Below are positions 42,301-55,700 of a stretch of DNA of 64,000 nucleotides, in pieces (position 1 is the stretch's first letter; the number at the start of each line of letters is the position of its first letter). The stretch covers positions 124,001-188,000 of the forward strand of contig JAODUP010000011.1 in assembly GCA_025642065.1 (NCBI GenBank), in the 5' to 3' direction. This DNA is from Paralvinella palmiformis. Taxonomy: Eukaryota; Annelida; Polychaeta; Terebellida; Alvinellidae. A program made the translations under genes and the position numbers. The notes beneath the pieces were generated by a model. That model saw only the letters and a list, made by a program, of their open reading frames with translations. It searched no databases and was not told where the DNA came from.

Positions 42301-44253
42301 CATCTTCAACTGAAGCTTGTACTGAAGACATAAATATTTGGATGAACAGCAACATGCTGAAATTGGATATGGACAAGGCCAAATCCATTGTTTTCTCATC
42401 CAAGTATCATGTGAAGAAAACAGAATCTTCGCATTAAGGCAGGATCCAGTTATATAAATTATTCCATGTCTGTAAGAAATCTATGACTTATATTGGATAA
42501 GACTTTAGTCCAAGTCCTTATATTTTCTCGACTGAACTATGACAATTCATTGTTATATAACCCCCTCAAGATATTGTACATTGATCTGAAACGTACAAGA
42601 TCTTGTTTGACACATTCAATATAAGGAGTGGAACAGCACCACTGTATCTATGCCATCTGATCCAAAATATGTACCAGTAATAATGCTCCGGTCTCAGTCA
42701 TGTTCACATTTGATGGTATCAAAAAGTTGTACAGCAATGTACGGAGAGAAATCTTTCCGAGCTTCAGCTCCCAGACTGTGGAATGAGCAGCCAAATCATA
42801 TTAAATTTCCAGTAAGTAAACAAAAACAATTTAAGGTTCTTAAAACCCACTTATTTCAATCAACCTATTTATAATATATAAACCAGTGTATCTATATATA
42901 AAATGTGTTTGTGATGAATGAGCTTAAAAAGTGTTTTAATTATGTTTTAAATGTAAAATGCCTAATTCAAGTTGAAGAAGGTACTATATTTAAAAAAACT
43001 CTTATTATTATTATTATTATTATTACTACTACTACTACTACTAGTTCAGAGATTGCTTGAGGAAAGGATTATCAAAGAGCTCGTTTTATTTAAATGGACT
43101 TTCATAAATATCATCAACTTTTGGAAGAGTACAGTTTAGAATTAACATCAATTTATACTAGTGAAAATGTCTGCTGAGATATTGGAATCATTCATGATTA
43201 AAACTTCTATTTTTACTCTAAATGTGACTAGAAAAAGTACACCAGATTTGTTCATGTGTTTGAATCCCATAATGCCAAGGATTTGTCCCTACCAAATTAT
43301 TACTTCAATACTTCACGACTCCCCAAATTCACTTCACAATGTTCAGAATAAGATATCTTTAAGTGAGCAACATTTATGAAAGAGAAAAGTTTTAATCGAT
43401 ATTTTCGAGATAATGAAGTCTATTCATTAAAAATAACGTGTCTTAACATGTTTAAGTTTCAACAGTCAGTATTCTAACGAGGTATAAATTCAAGAACTGC
43501 AAAAAGAAACACTTTATGAACCAGTCCCGTAACTGGGAGATGCTGACTGCCTTCTGGGTTAGACAATGGCCACTTACATGCAGGGGCAAGCCACGAGTGT
43601 GAGAAGGAGGGGAAGCCAAAGGCGAGCAATGGTAGCTACATACAACATCTCCATCATCAGCGAGGAAGTCAATGAGATCGGCATCAAGACTGCAGTCTTG
43701 TACTGATGATAGACCCTGTAATGACAGTGGTGGGGCATGTGTGTGTGTATATGTGTGTGTGTCATGGGTAATATTAGATACCTTCAAAATATGATCAGGC
43801 TCACAAACGGTGACAGCTGGCTGACAATATTTTAGTGCTGATGAAAGGAGAATATTAGTAAAACAATATGCCTAGGCTTTTACAATTTCTCTTCCATCAG
43901 ATGACCTATTTAATTAGCAACAAATGAATTCTGATGCAGAGCACTTTACTTATACTGCTATAATGAACATTTCTAAAGATAATGAATCTTGCACTAGATA
44001 AATTTTCAATTCTGCTTACTGTACTACTGACACGGAGAAAAATATTTATGCTCATAATTATTTTAGCACTTGCCAGTAAAACTTTTGAATTTCCTTATAT
44101 GACATATATGGTGTTTATCATTGCTGCACTTGTCATAGTTTGAAGTTATTGTGCACTTAAACAAAGTCACACATCACACAAAAATAATAGTGCAGTTGGT
44201 TATAACTGGTATTAATTAAATAATCTCAAATAAATATAATGACATCAGGCTAT

Positions 44254-44295
<42 letters not shown>

Positions 44296-47200
44296 CACAT
44301 GATTTCCAAACCCTAGAAGTAGTCAATCACAATTACAAGTAATAGTCAATAAAATAACAAATTTACTTGTGTTAATTTTATGATGGCCAAATGATATAAT
44401 GTTGATGACTACATGAAATTTAGACTCCTAGGGTTAAAACCGGATATAAAGAAAATGTAAACTAAATTATAATACCGGTAATAACATACTGCATATAGCT
44501 AAGAGGCTGCTAGGCAGAAGAGATAATGAATTGGCTAGTAAGTTATAGCAAATGTGAGGCTAAGCTTCAGAAGGATGAGTTCAGTTAATTCCTACAAGAT
44601 TTGTTCCAATAACTAAAATGCTAGCATCTGAAATCAATTCATTATTAGTTGGCTACATTTTGTATGAGAGCACACACACACGCACACACACACGCACACA
44701 CATATTAGCCTTCAAGCCCAAACTAAGAATAACTTACCTGTTTCCTCGCTCTGAAAGTGAAATATTTGGGGAACTCCGTCTGGAAGATGAACATTTTTGA
44801 CAATTTTAATGGCCTATAGGATAAAATATAACTATTAATTAACAATCCAAATGGAAAAGGACAAGACTACATTGCAAAAATATGACTGGATTACATACAC
44901 TCTTCCAATAATATACCATCAACTAATCATGATAAGCACTGCAAGGATTTCAAAAATCACTGTTACATAAATAATGAAAATTAATTAAGCTGATCTATAA
45001 TGTGTACCATAATGGCTGTGTTAAACAAAAAGACAAAATATTTTCAAAACAAAGCATGCTCCGAATTGTCTGTCAATCAAATCAATCTACTTACATGATG
45101 CAGTACGACAAATGTAATGCGGCGTATTCCATTCTCTGAGAAGATGTGTCTCTGAAAGACAGATACTCATTTTGAGAGTGCAGCAAATAGTATTTGCACT
45201 ATTTATTGTATGCAACTTTCCATAAAGGTGAAACAGTTTAGCAAAGTTAAACATGAAAAGGACATTAATTACAACAAACCTTTTCTGCGCAGAAGTCTTC
45301 AAAGCATTTTGCATAAACATCATCATCGTCCATTGTCTGATAACGGATGGCCACATTCAGGATGTGTATAGGCTCATCAAGCCTACTATGCTGCAAAACC
45401 AAAGATGACTGCATGCTAAACATTTGAGAACATAATTCAAAAAGGGAAGCTACGGAACTCTCCTGACAGTGACAACTGTTTAATAAAATTAGTACTAATA
45501 ATATATATTTAATAAATAATCTTTACTAGCAGGAGCCAATCAAAGGCTCTGTACAGTGATACCCCAAATGCTATGTCTGTAAAAACCCAATAAGAGGTTT
45601 AAAGGATAATCATTATTTATCTGTGAAAGCAACCTTCAACGGGTCTGTTTTCAGAACAAATTAAAAAAATTCATCCAATGGCACATTTCTAATATCCATC
45701 AGCAACCTATTCTACAATGTGGGAGCTGTGATACTAAATGCACAATCATCATATGACAGGATGACCTGAGTTTTGTGGATGACTTTCTAATGAATACCAT
45801 TTCACACAGGTATGATCAAATTTTCATGTATTTGTCACTATGCAAGCTGCACTATTCTGAATTCGCTGAAGGCAATTGATATTAAAATCAGATATATCAT
45901 GTTTATCAGGTCTTCCATAAAACAAATTAGCAATGGTTTTTTATTAATTATCTTCAAATACAGATTTGTACATACTCGACTTCTGTTGGTTGTGCTCAGG
46001 TTATTCTCTTCCATAGAATTAGGCGTGGATGGAGGACTCATAAATCGGCTGACAATTTCATCAAAGCAGCTGTTAAACAAAGATTAAAAAATTTAATTTA
46101 AGACATTCACCTAAGAGAGGTGTTACACTGAACTGCATTAAACTGAAAAGTAAAACACATTTTTCACAAATCGATAAATCAAAGGAATAATGTTATTTAC
46201 ATAGGTTATCTTGCTAAACAAAATTTCAACTACGATTTTTTTTAATAGGTCATTTATTTTTTAACATCAAAAACAAAAACTCACAGCCTGAATTCTTCAA
46301 ACGAGCTAAATGACGACATGATACCCATACGCTGACACTGTGGCAGCTCGGTCACCTGGCTGAAGGTCATATCATCGCTTAAACTAGCCACCCGTGGCAT
46401 ACTGAGTGATGCTCTCTTCTGCTGAAATCTGTAACATAAAACATGACACAATTAGCAAGTACCATTACCTGAGCATAGAGAACAATACATACACAGATTG
46501 GTAAAATGGAAACAAGACTAATGTTATAAATAGATAAACAACTAATACATAATCATCATATGGAAGGAACATCATCTGCGCATTTAATTTCAAGAAGCAG
46601 ATATCAGAAAGTAAAGGTCTTTGTGAAACTGAGAAGCAATCCCCCTATTTCTCTCCTTTTATGGATCCTACCTATTCGGGTGTGTTGTTGGCAACAGAAA
46701 CATGAACTCAACCACACAAATCCCTTCTTCCATCTGGTAATGTTGAAGGCAGCTCAGTTCATAGGCAGTGTATGCTCGACGTACATATACCTGTTAAGAA
46801 AGGCGGTGTCATTCACTAACATAAAGACACAGCTGTACACATTGTGACCAAAAACATGACAAATTGCAATATTGCTTTATGCATTCAGAGAAAAACACAG
46901 CAAGCTAGCAATACAGTATAATTCAAAATCATTGTAAATTTCTTTTTAAGGCAGCTAACATGTTTAAATATGTCCTTAACACCTTTTAAGATGGAATAAT
47001 AGATATTTCAATGATTTTTCAGATTAAACTCACCTCTAAGGCTGCCATACGGACAAGCTGATTATTGTGGTAGAAGAAGTCTTGCAGCACGTCATAGATT
47101 GAAGTCTCAGAAACTATCAGTTTCTGCAAAAAAAAGAAATGCCAGTTTGGAATTTAAGACAGGAATCAACCAGAACACTACCATTCAGTGAAGCAATTCT

Positions 47201-49695
47201 ACATAAATAATAATAATGGCTACTACATGATGACATGACTGATAGAATATACTGTTAATAGTACTAAAACACTTTGTTCCTCTTTGTCATCAGTTTACTA
47301 CTTCCACAGGTTGGTACTTACAGTTAGGTTCTCGGGACAGAAATGGTGGCCATACATATCAATGGCTGAAAGGAAGATTGACTCAACCTGGTTGTGTCTT
47401 AGTTCGTAAGGTGGCTGATAGGAGGCAATAAGAACCTAGAAAAAAATTCAATTTATCAAAAATAAACCATTACGCTGTAGATTCATACCCATGCATGAGT
47501 AATGTCGTTTTACAGTCATCACCTTACTAAAGCTTTATTTGTGTACTCATCATATTATAAACAACAGTAAGATGGCAAAAGTCCCAGGAAATCACTACTA
47601 ATTAACTAACATGATAAGCAATAAAATCATCATTTTCAATACTACATCGTTAGTGTTGGGCATGAAGATACAAATTACAGAACAATACCTGTCTGGCTCT
47701 CAATGCCACTTTGGCATTCTCAGTCTTGTTCAGAGTTGTCAACTCATTCAGAATACTGTGTAAATCATCTGTTAGCCCTGGTTCCTTATCACAGAGGTAG
47801 TCCTACAAAAGAAAACTTATCCTTTGAGCACCTCGATCTGATAAACTGTTAACACCTTTAAATCTCAAATGTATATTTTAATCAATTTTGTCTTGTACCA
47901 ATAAAAATAGAACAAGATTACAAATAAGAATGTCAGAATGTTCATAAGACTACCATAAACTCTCTTAAAATATTTTGCTCTCTTAGAATTCTTCATCCTT
48001 CCTCTTTTACACAAATATCAATAACAAGGCAAATTTTTCTTACAATCAGTGCTGTTATAAGGATATTTTTCTTGCTGACTTGAGCATGTGAGAAGATGTC
48101 TGCTGTCACAGCAGACATGTCATCCTTGTTCTTTTCCTTCAAAGCAGCACAACACTTATCATAAGAGCCATGCTGAAACTGCATTTCTATACGAAGGTAT
48201 TCCTTCAGTAGCTCCTGTACAACATTCTTCATGTGACCACGAATACCATTACGATATCTAAAACTCAAAATACAAGAGGTTAATAAAATATAATTTATGA
48301 ATAGCTCAACTGGAAATTGCCAAGTTAAGATCTTCCAATGTTAATGGTACATACATCTGAATCACAAATGCTCAATTTGAAAGTTTTCTGATATACCTGC
48401 ACATTCACTAATATTACTGCCTTGTACTATACTCCAAAAAAACAACTTAATCAGAACAAATTAAATTAACACAGTGATCTTCAACTGAAGTTTCATTTTC
48501 CTAAAATTCAAATATCTGTATCTTGCACAATAAAGCAGTATACATGGTTTCCACATTGGTATCACAAAACACTCTGTACCTCTGAACAAGTTGCACAATT
48601 CCCTGTGTCGTCAAAAAGAACACATCCCTCTCCGCTCTCTTTGTTAGTGTAGCAGCATGACTATCTATGATGTTGGCAATCTGGCATCAAAACAAAAACA
48701 AATAACATAAAAAACAAATCTCATTAAAATATCATACATATGTAGCTATCTCTGACGTATTTCATATACTCTGCATCGCTTCCAGTCAGAAAAACCAATA
48801 ATTTTGAATGCCAATTACTATTTACAACCAGAAACTTAAGTGAGATAACATCTAGCTTATATTATAAACTGACCTGTTGGCTAGGAAACTGGCACAAGAT
48901 TGATGTAATATTACTAGCATAAGTTGCCATCAGTTTACGGATTGCCTTTTCAACATCAGGTGCTATTCTTCCCGAAATGCTCGAGATCAGTTCCTATAAT
49001 GATTAAAAAGTATAATTAAATAATTCAGTCATATACAGTCAAAATTATGAAATATAGCTGTTAATTTATTTCTGCTGCATTATCATAAAAAGACTGATGT
49101 GCTTTACATATATATATATATATATATATATATAAGTGTATGAGAGGTAAACAGTGCTGTAACCACAGAGGCACACCTATTAATTATTGTATAAGTTTTC
49201 ATAATAAGTTCTTGATGATGAACAGACTCATCAGGAACTAACTTCAGTTCAAAATCATCAAAACAAAATAAAAACAAAGAGATTCCATACGAAATCCCAC
49301 TGAAATCACCTAAATACTATGGATTCCCAAAATAACACAAATAGATCATCAAATACATTCCAAACACAGATATACATTATCTTAACCTACGAACCTGCAT
49401 TTCAAACAGCGGCAATGCTGGATCTTTGAGACATTTCATTAATGTGTCTACAGCTTCAGTAATCTTTCGCTTGGCATATGGATCTGGCATACAGTAACCA
49501 GCCAGTGTATTTCTCATGAATGATAGATAGAACTGGAACACTTGATGTAACTTGTCACCATGGTGAATAGGATTTGTGGTCAGTGGGAACTTACCCGTGA
49601 ATTCTTCTGCCTGTAATAAATAAAATATTAACTGTGTTATTTTATGTAAGTCAGCTAATGAATGTTTCAGATATGAGCACAATAATGAATTTAGA

Positions 49696-49737
<42 letters not shown>

Positions 49738-52700
49738 AATTACTTAAATGAAGACAAGATTTCCATAATGTTATTGAATCATACTGAATTATAATTAATT
49801 GATAACAGCTTGAACAGTAAATGCAGAACACACGCACAAAAGAATCAAATATTAATTATTGTATATACTCGCGTATAAGTTGATTTTTTGGGTAGAGAAA
49901 AGGAAGTTCCCAGAAGCACCTCCACTTATACGCATCATATTTCCTACCAGCTGAAGGAAAGCTGTTTTCGGCCATCCTTGACACACAATACTATAGAATT
50001 CAACCCAATAAGAGCCAGGCTCGGAATAAAATTGTCACATCACTGCCTACTAATCCATTATTATTCTTAAATAACAATTAATTTTCTCCAAACTATTATT
50101 TGGATCTCACAAACATGCCGGTCTTTATATAATAATACTTGATAGTCATGCGCTGTTACCTACCAGTACCTCCAGATGTGCTGTGAAACAATGAAATAAT
50201 AACACTTGCCAATTGAAATTACAATCAGGTGTGTTTGTGTGAGTGATAGTTGGAACAAAACCACCACATCTTTGCTTACTAGTCTTATTCCATAAATTGC
50301 AATTGGATCACACAATAGTTAATAACACTTGCCAGTTAATTTACAATCAGGCATTTTTTTATTAGTTATAACATCAAAGCGAAATCTTTGTGTGTGAAAT
50401 CTCTGATATTGATACATTTACAATGCACTTGCTGACACCATGAGTTTGAACGACTGGGTCAGCTTTTTCATGAATGACGACAATGATTCAGATTTTGAGA
50501 GATTTTAAGCCTATGCTTGACCTTGACTTATATGGTGAGCATATGCCTGAGGAAAGAATTACAGGGTCAAAAATTACAATCGACTTATCTGCTGGGTCAA
50601 CTTAGACACGAGTATATACGGTAACAGATTCTCTACTAAGCTACAGCTAAATAACAAATTAGGCATTTATACTAAACCTGCTTACAGTTTGTACTCTTGT
50701 TGGATCATCAAGCTGTAATCTGGCAATTATGCTGCCTGCATCCAAAGATGCTCCAGGCCTCTTCACATAATGAACACTACCAAGAAAAGAGTTAAAACAA
50801 TAAGTTATAAACAATAAGTTAAAACCATTAAGGAAGTAGTATGAGAACAGAATGTTTAAAAAATAATAATTTCTAGAATTTGAGTCAGACAAAATTGGTC
50901 TAATATATTGGCACAACCAGTTGAAATGTTATTTAAATTTAATAAGAAAACTGGATCCAATTAAATCATTCAAAAATTTGAAAACATTTATAAACTTTGT
51001 CATAATAAAATGATGGAAACAAATTCTCAAGACACTGGTTAAATCTAAAAGTAAATGACAACATAATAACACCATTCCAACAGAATTAATACAAAAATTA
51101 ATAATAAATTTGTTCAATGCCTCCAAATCTTGCTGAGTATTCACAATGAAATTGCCTAACTTCACTTAAAACTTAGGCAGGAAAAAAACAATTATCAGAT
51201 TATCTCTAAAGTCATAAACATACCATCCACTTTCATTTACTCTCAGTTCCATCACCATCTTCATGACCTCAATCTCGGCAAAGACATCACCAGCAAACAC
51301 GTGACCACCATCATCTACCATGAAGTTGATCAGCTTACCCGTAGACGGTGCCCTGAGAGATGTTGAAGTGATTAATGTTTCCAGATGTTTCAGGAACAGA
51401 AACATCATATGCATAGTATAAAATGGCTTTTATAATGGGATGCTGATTATGGACAAAAAAAGAACAATTTCACATTACTGAATCACTGCTATCTGAAGTG
51501 ATCAGAGAATAATACTGGTTCAGTAATGGTCAGATATACCTCCAAAAATAAGTAACTTCAAATACAAACTGAATACGTATTTGTTGGATATTGTTTTTAC
51601 CTGATTTCCTTTCTTTTAAACAATGGTTTTTATAATCTACTTGATTTATGCTACACCATACTTTAAAAAAGTTTAACTAGTTCTCATTAGATTAAGGTGT
51701 TTAGTCACAGGTGGGACATATGGCCAGGAAGTAGCCGCTAAGGGAAATAAATCCCAGGACCTCTACACCATTTTTATGTCCCTTAACTAATTCTGGTATT
51801 CTAATAGGTAAACATTTTCATGACCAAAGACAACAAACATCTCACCTGAGTACAGTTGGATCATTTTCCTTCTCAAAAACACATGTTTTGTTCCCAATGA
51901 CAACTCTGTAGCTACCGACTTCTTCCTTCATATAGGTAGTATGAGCTGACCCATCAACAGAAACCAGCAAACCTCCATTACTCAATCTGCAATAAACATT
52001 TTTGGCTATTACAAGCTGTTATACAATAATGATGATTATGAGGATGATGATGATGATGATTGATCTTTTACACCCTTTTTTGTGCACATGGTATGCTAAA
52101 TGGACCGAGCGACCTCCAAAAGGTAATGAAGCAAAGTCAAATATGAAACACACTTCAGATATGCCTATGCAGAGATTTAAACTACGTTGGTAGTGAGTGA
52201 CCTGTGGTCTAACGCGCAGATGTTATATGAAATCAAAATAAAAGAAACCACATGTTGCAAATTACCAATGCCATGTTTGAGCATCTGTACTATCGGGATG
52301 TAAGAAATTTTACTCCAAAGCAAGGTGAGATTTATGAGAGTGGGAAAGAACTGGCTTACCTGTGTGCCTCAGCCTCAATGTACGAGTTATTCATTACAAG
52401 GAAGTATACGGTTGGACTGATCTTAGTAGCCTGTGTTAAAACAAATAACAAATTGTCAGATGAAACTAACAATCCATTAAGTTCAGCACGGTTCAAGATC
52501 TCATGTGCTCCACAAATAAAGGTTACTCATTGAAAACAATTTTATATCATAAGAGCTATCACTGCAAGGATATCAATGAAAAAGATTTTAACTAATATTT
52601 AACTTCATAATTATAAATATGATGAAATTTGTTTGTTTCAAGTGAAACAAAAAGCTGTTGATCAGAAACCTAAATCTCAGAAATCCCTTTAAAGCTATAT

Positions 52701-55700
52701 TCCCTAAGCATCCAAGAAAGGATCCAAGAATGTACTCAAAAATTAGTGTCATAGTTATGAATGGTCAACCATTTAAAACCAAAAAACTCAAGCTTAATAA
52801 TGCCAAAATGAGGTTGTACTTACACAGACTGAATATTTGAACCCTTCATGTATTAGGTCAATATCAAAGGTATTAGTCAGTGAATGTGAAGTCAATGCCA
52901 CCTGTCCTCTGAAAGTGTATAGAAGGTCTTTTTAGATATAAACATAAAGAAGCCTATGCATTTGATTATTTCAGTTGAATTCAGTTATGCTATTTGGTCT
53001 GAGCACAATGTATGTATTTTCTACAGCTAAAACATCATATATACAGTAACAAATCTGTTATTAATATGTAATAAAATAAATTTCTATATATGGTGAAGTT
53101 GTTAACTTTATATTAAAATTTAGTGAGATTTGATATCACCAAAAAATTGCAGACATGAAAATAAAACACACTCACACATGTGCATGCACATACACACAAA
53201 CAGGCTTTCTATCTCTCTCTAGCTCTCATTTCACTCACTCACTTACCTTTCGAGGGTGCTCTGGAAGCTGGAAAATGCGCTCATTATGTTCTGATCTCCC
53301 ACGTGCAGTGCAGCACAGATCACAGACAACATCATTTCAGGTTTCTCAGCCTATGAACATAAAACAACAGAACACTTTGCTAGCAAATTAGCTGTTAATT
53401 TAAATATGTTTTGCTTGAAGTACCCTAATAATGCCACAGAGCAACACTAAGAGATAACTGTAAACATACAATAATTAGAGTAATTAAGATAGATGGAAAA
53501 GGCCTTATTAAACCATCATCCTTTAGACTATTTGAACTCATGATTTCATGAATATTAATACCTAGTAAAAGATTCAGTTCATAAACACAGGAGCCTCCCC
53601 CCACCGTCATCTTTATCAGAGGAATAAATTACTTATCAGATCTTTAGATTAGCTGTCCTTTAAATGGAGGTTCTGCTCTTATAATGGATGTTTAAGGAAA
53701 AAATCTTTTGAGAAGTTTTAAACCTTTAAACACCTATTTTTATTTCTCATTAAAATAACATCTATCAGTGGCTATCTCAAGATACTTCATACATGCTGCA
53801 TTACTACCACTCAGAAAATCCAATAATTTTGGATGTCAACTACTATTTACAACCAAAACCTTAAGTTAGATAACATCTAACTTGCATTATAAACTGACCT
53901 GTTGACTAGGAAACCGGGAAAAAAAACTTTTAAGAAAATGTCTCCAAAGAATCTTTAAACACCTGTTTTTATTTCTATGCAAACCTTTACAACACAAAAC
54001 CTGGCAACAACGATAACAACAAATAAAACACTGTAATAGCAACCAGCTAGATGCCTGTATACCATCACCAGCCTTTTATGGTGTTTTATCTGGGTTGCAT
54101 AATTATCTAGTTACTATCTCCACCATTGACTGGCAACACATTACCTGTACTTTCTCTGCTATCAATTTATCAAGCCAGCCTGTGTTAAAGGAGTTGTCTT
54201 GGAATGATGGAGTCTCCAACAGTTTGATCAAATACTCCACAGTCGTCCTGAAGTCGCCACGGATAGAGAGCTCCTTCAGAGCTATAACCATGTTCCTGGT
54301 GAAAAATAACATGAATGCTTAGCTCCAGATCAGTCAATCGAGTTAACAATAGTCATATAGTACGAAAACATATAAAAGTCAATGGAGTAGATTTATTTCA
54401 AAGTGAGTTGTGGTAGATCACTGGTGAAAGATTTGACATGAAACAGGGAAGGTTCTTGGTTCAAGTCTGCCAAGTAACCATTCGAAAGTTATGGACAATG
54501 ATAGATTATTTCAGATTATTCAGCCATTGCTGACAGCTAAGAATACAGTATTCTAACTAGGGAGTGGATGGATTTATAAATGTTCTCAAATGCCAGATCA
54601 TTAACCTCAACTAGTATAAGCATTTACAAGATTGTTGACAGCTAACAAACCAAGCAAAATAAATTTCTAAGCATTATAGGGTATAAAAAATTGAAATTGT
54701 TGGCTTTCCAAGGGTAAAATATATTTAAGACAGAAATCAGTGAACCAAGAGAATAGTGAGCTCCGGTGGACTAGCGGTTAAGCACCCGGCACTTGGTGCC
54801 AACAGTCACAGGTTCGAACCCGTAAGAGGTCGAAACTTTTCCAGAGATTAATTTCTCGGCTCACTACATCGTGGGTGGATGACCACGTTAAATGGTGCTG
54901 CCGTCTCCATTGAATTATTTAAAATAAAGGGGGACGTTAAAAACCCCCTGAGGACGTAAAACACTCTGGCAGTGACCACCCTCGGGTATTTCGGCTCCAT
55001 CTTTCCGTACTGCTCCCCTGTGAGTGGTGGGGGAGGAGATTTCTCAACCACTTAAACATAGAGGCTGTGCTGATTAAGCGACAGCCTGGGGATTCTCCCC
55101 GAACAACAAAACCTAAACCAAGAGAATACACAAGATTTACAGATTAAATTTAAGTTGATGAGTTACAGAAGTAAAAATCTATCTTTGTTTGCCACATATA
55201 ATTATAAATTTCAATCAAGTTGATTATTACGGTATTTTAACCAAAATAATATTCATATATAAGAACCATATGTATTATTGTGATGAGAACAAAACCTGTT
55301 ACATCCTTAGATTAGTGGTGGTGTGGTTAAACTATAAAAATAACTATAAATCATTAGATTTTAAAACCTGGAAATATTTAAAGAGATATAAAGGCTTAAC
55401 ACTAATGAGTACTGATTTACTGAGAGTGAGTGAGTGAGTACAGATTAATGACACATTGGCACAAAATAGTCATTTAAAAGTGAACCGAATAATAGTCTGA
55501 GTGCTTACTTTACTGATAGGATGTGGGATGTACAGCTAAATTGCAACTCCTTAAGGAAACATCCCACAAACCCAGGTATGAATTGGATTCAAATCAACAA
55601 CCTAAAGTTTTGTAGTGTGATGCCCTAACCAAAGTTTGGAAGTGCCCAAACTGAATAATAACAGAAGTCTGGGCAGTTACCATCTCAAACAGACAGCTAT

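Noticed and set aside
42650..42874. Small host gene with intact 74-codon ORF
   Set aside because: The ORF contains the APRLWN...LKTHLF terminus of a non-LTR retrotransposon and continues into a LINE 3' tail.
44738..44815. Longer exon 28 reading [21 protein letters not shown]
   Set aside because: That frame would start at the upstream acceptor and end out of phase with exon 30. Starting at the internal CTTCCAG acceptor gives the invariant [10 protein letters not shown] block in phase.
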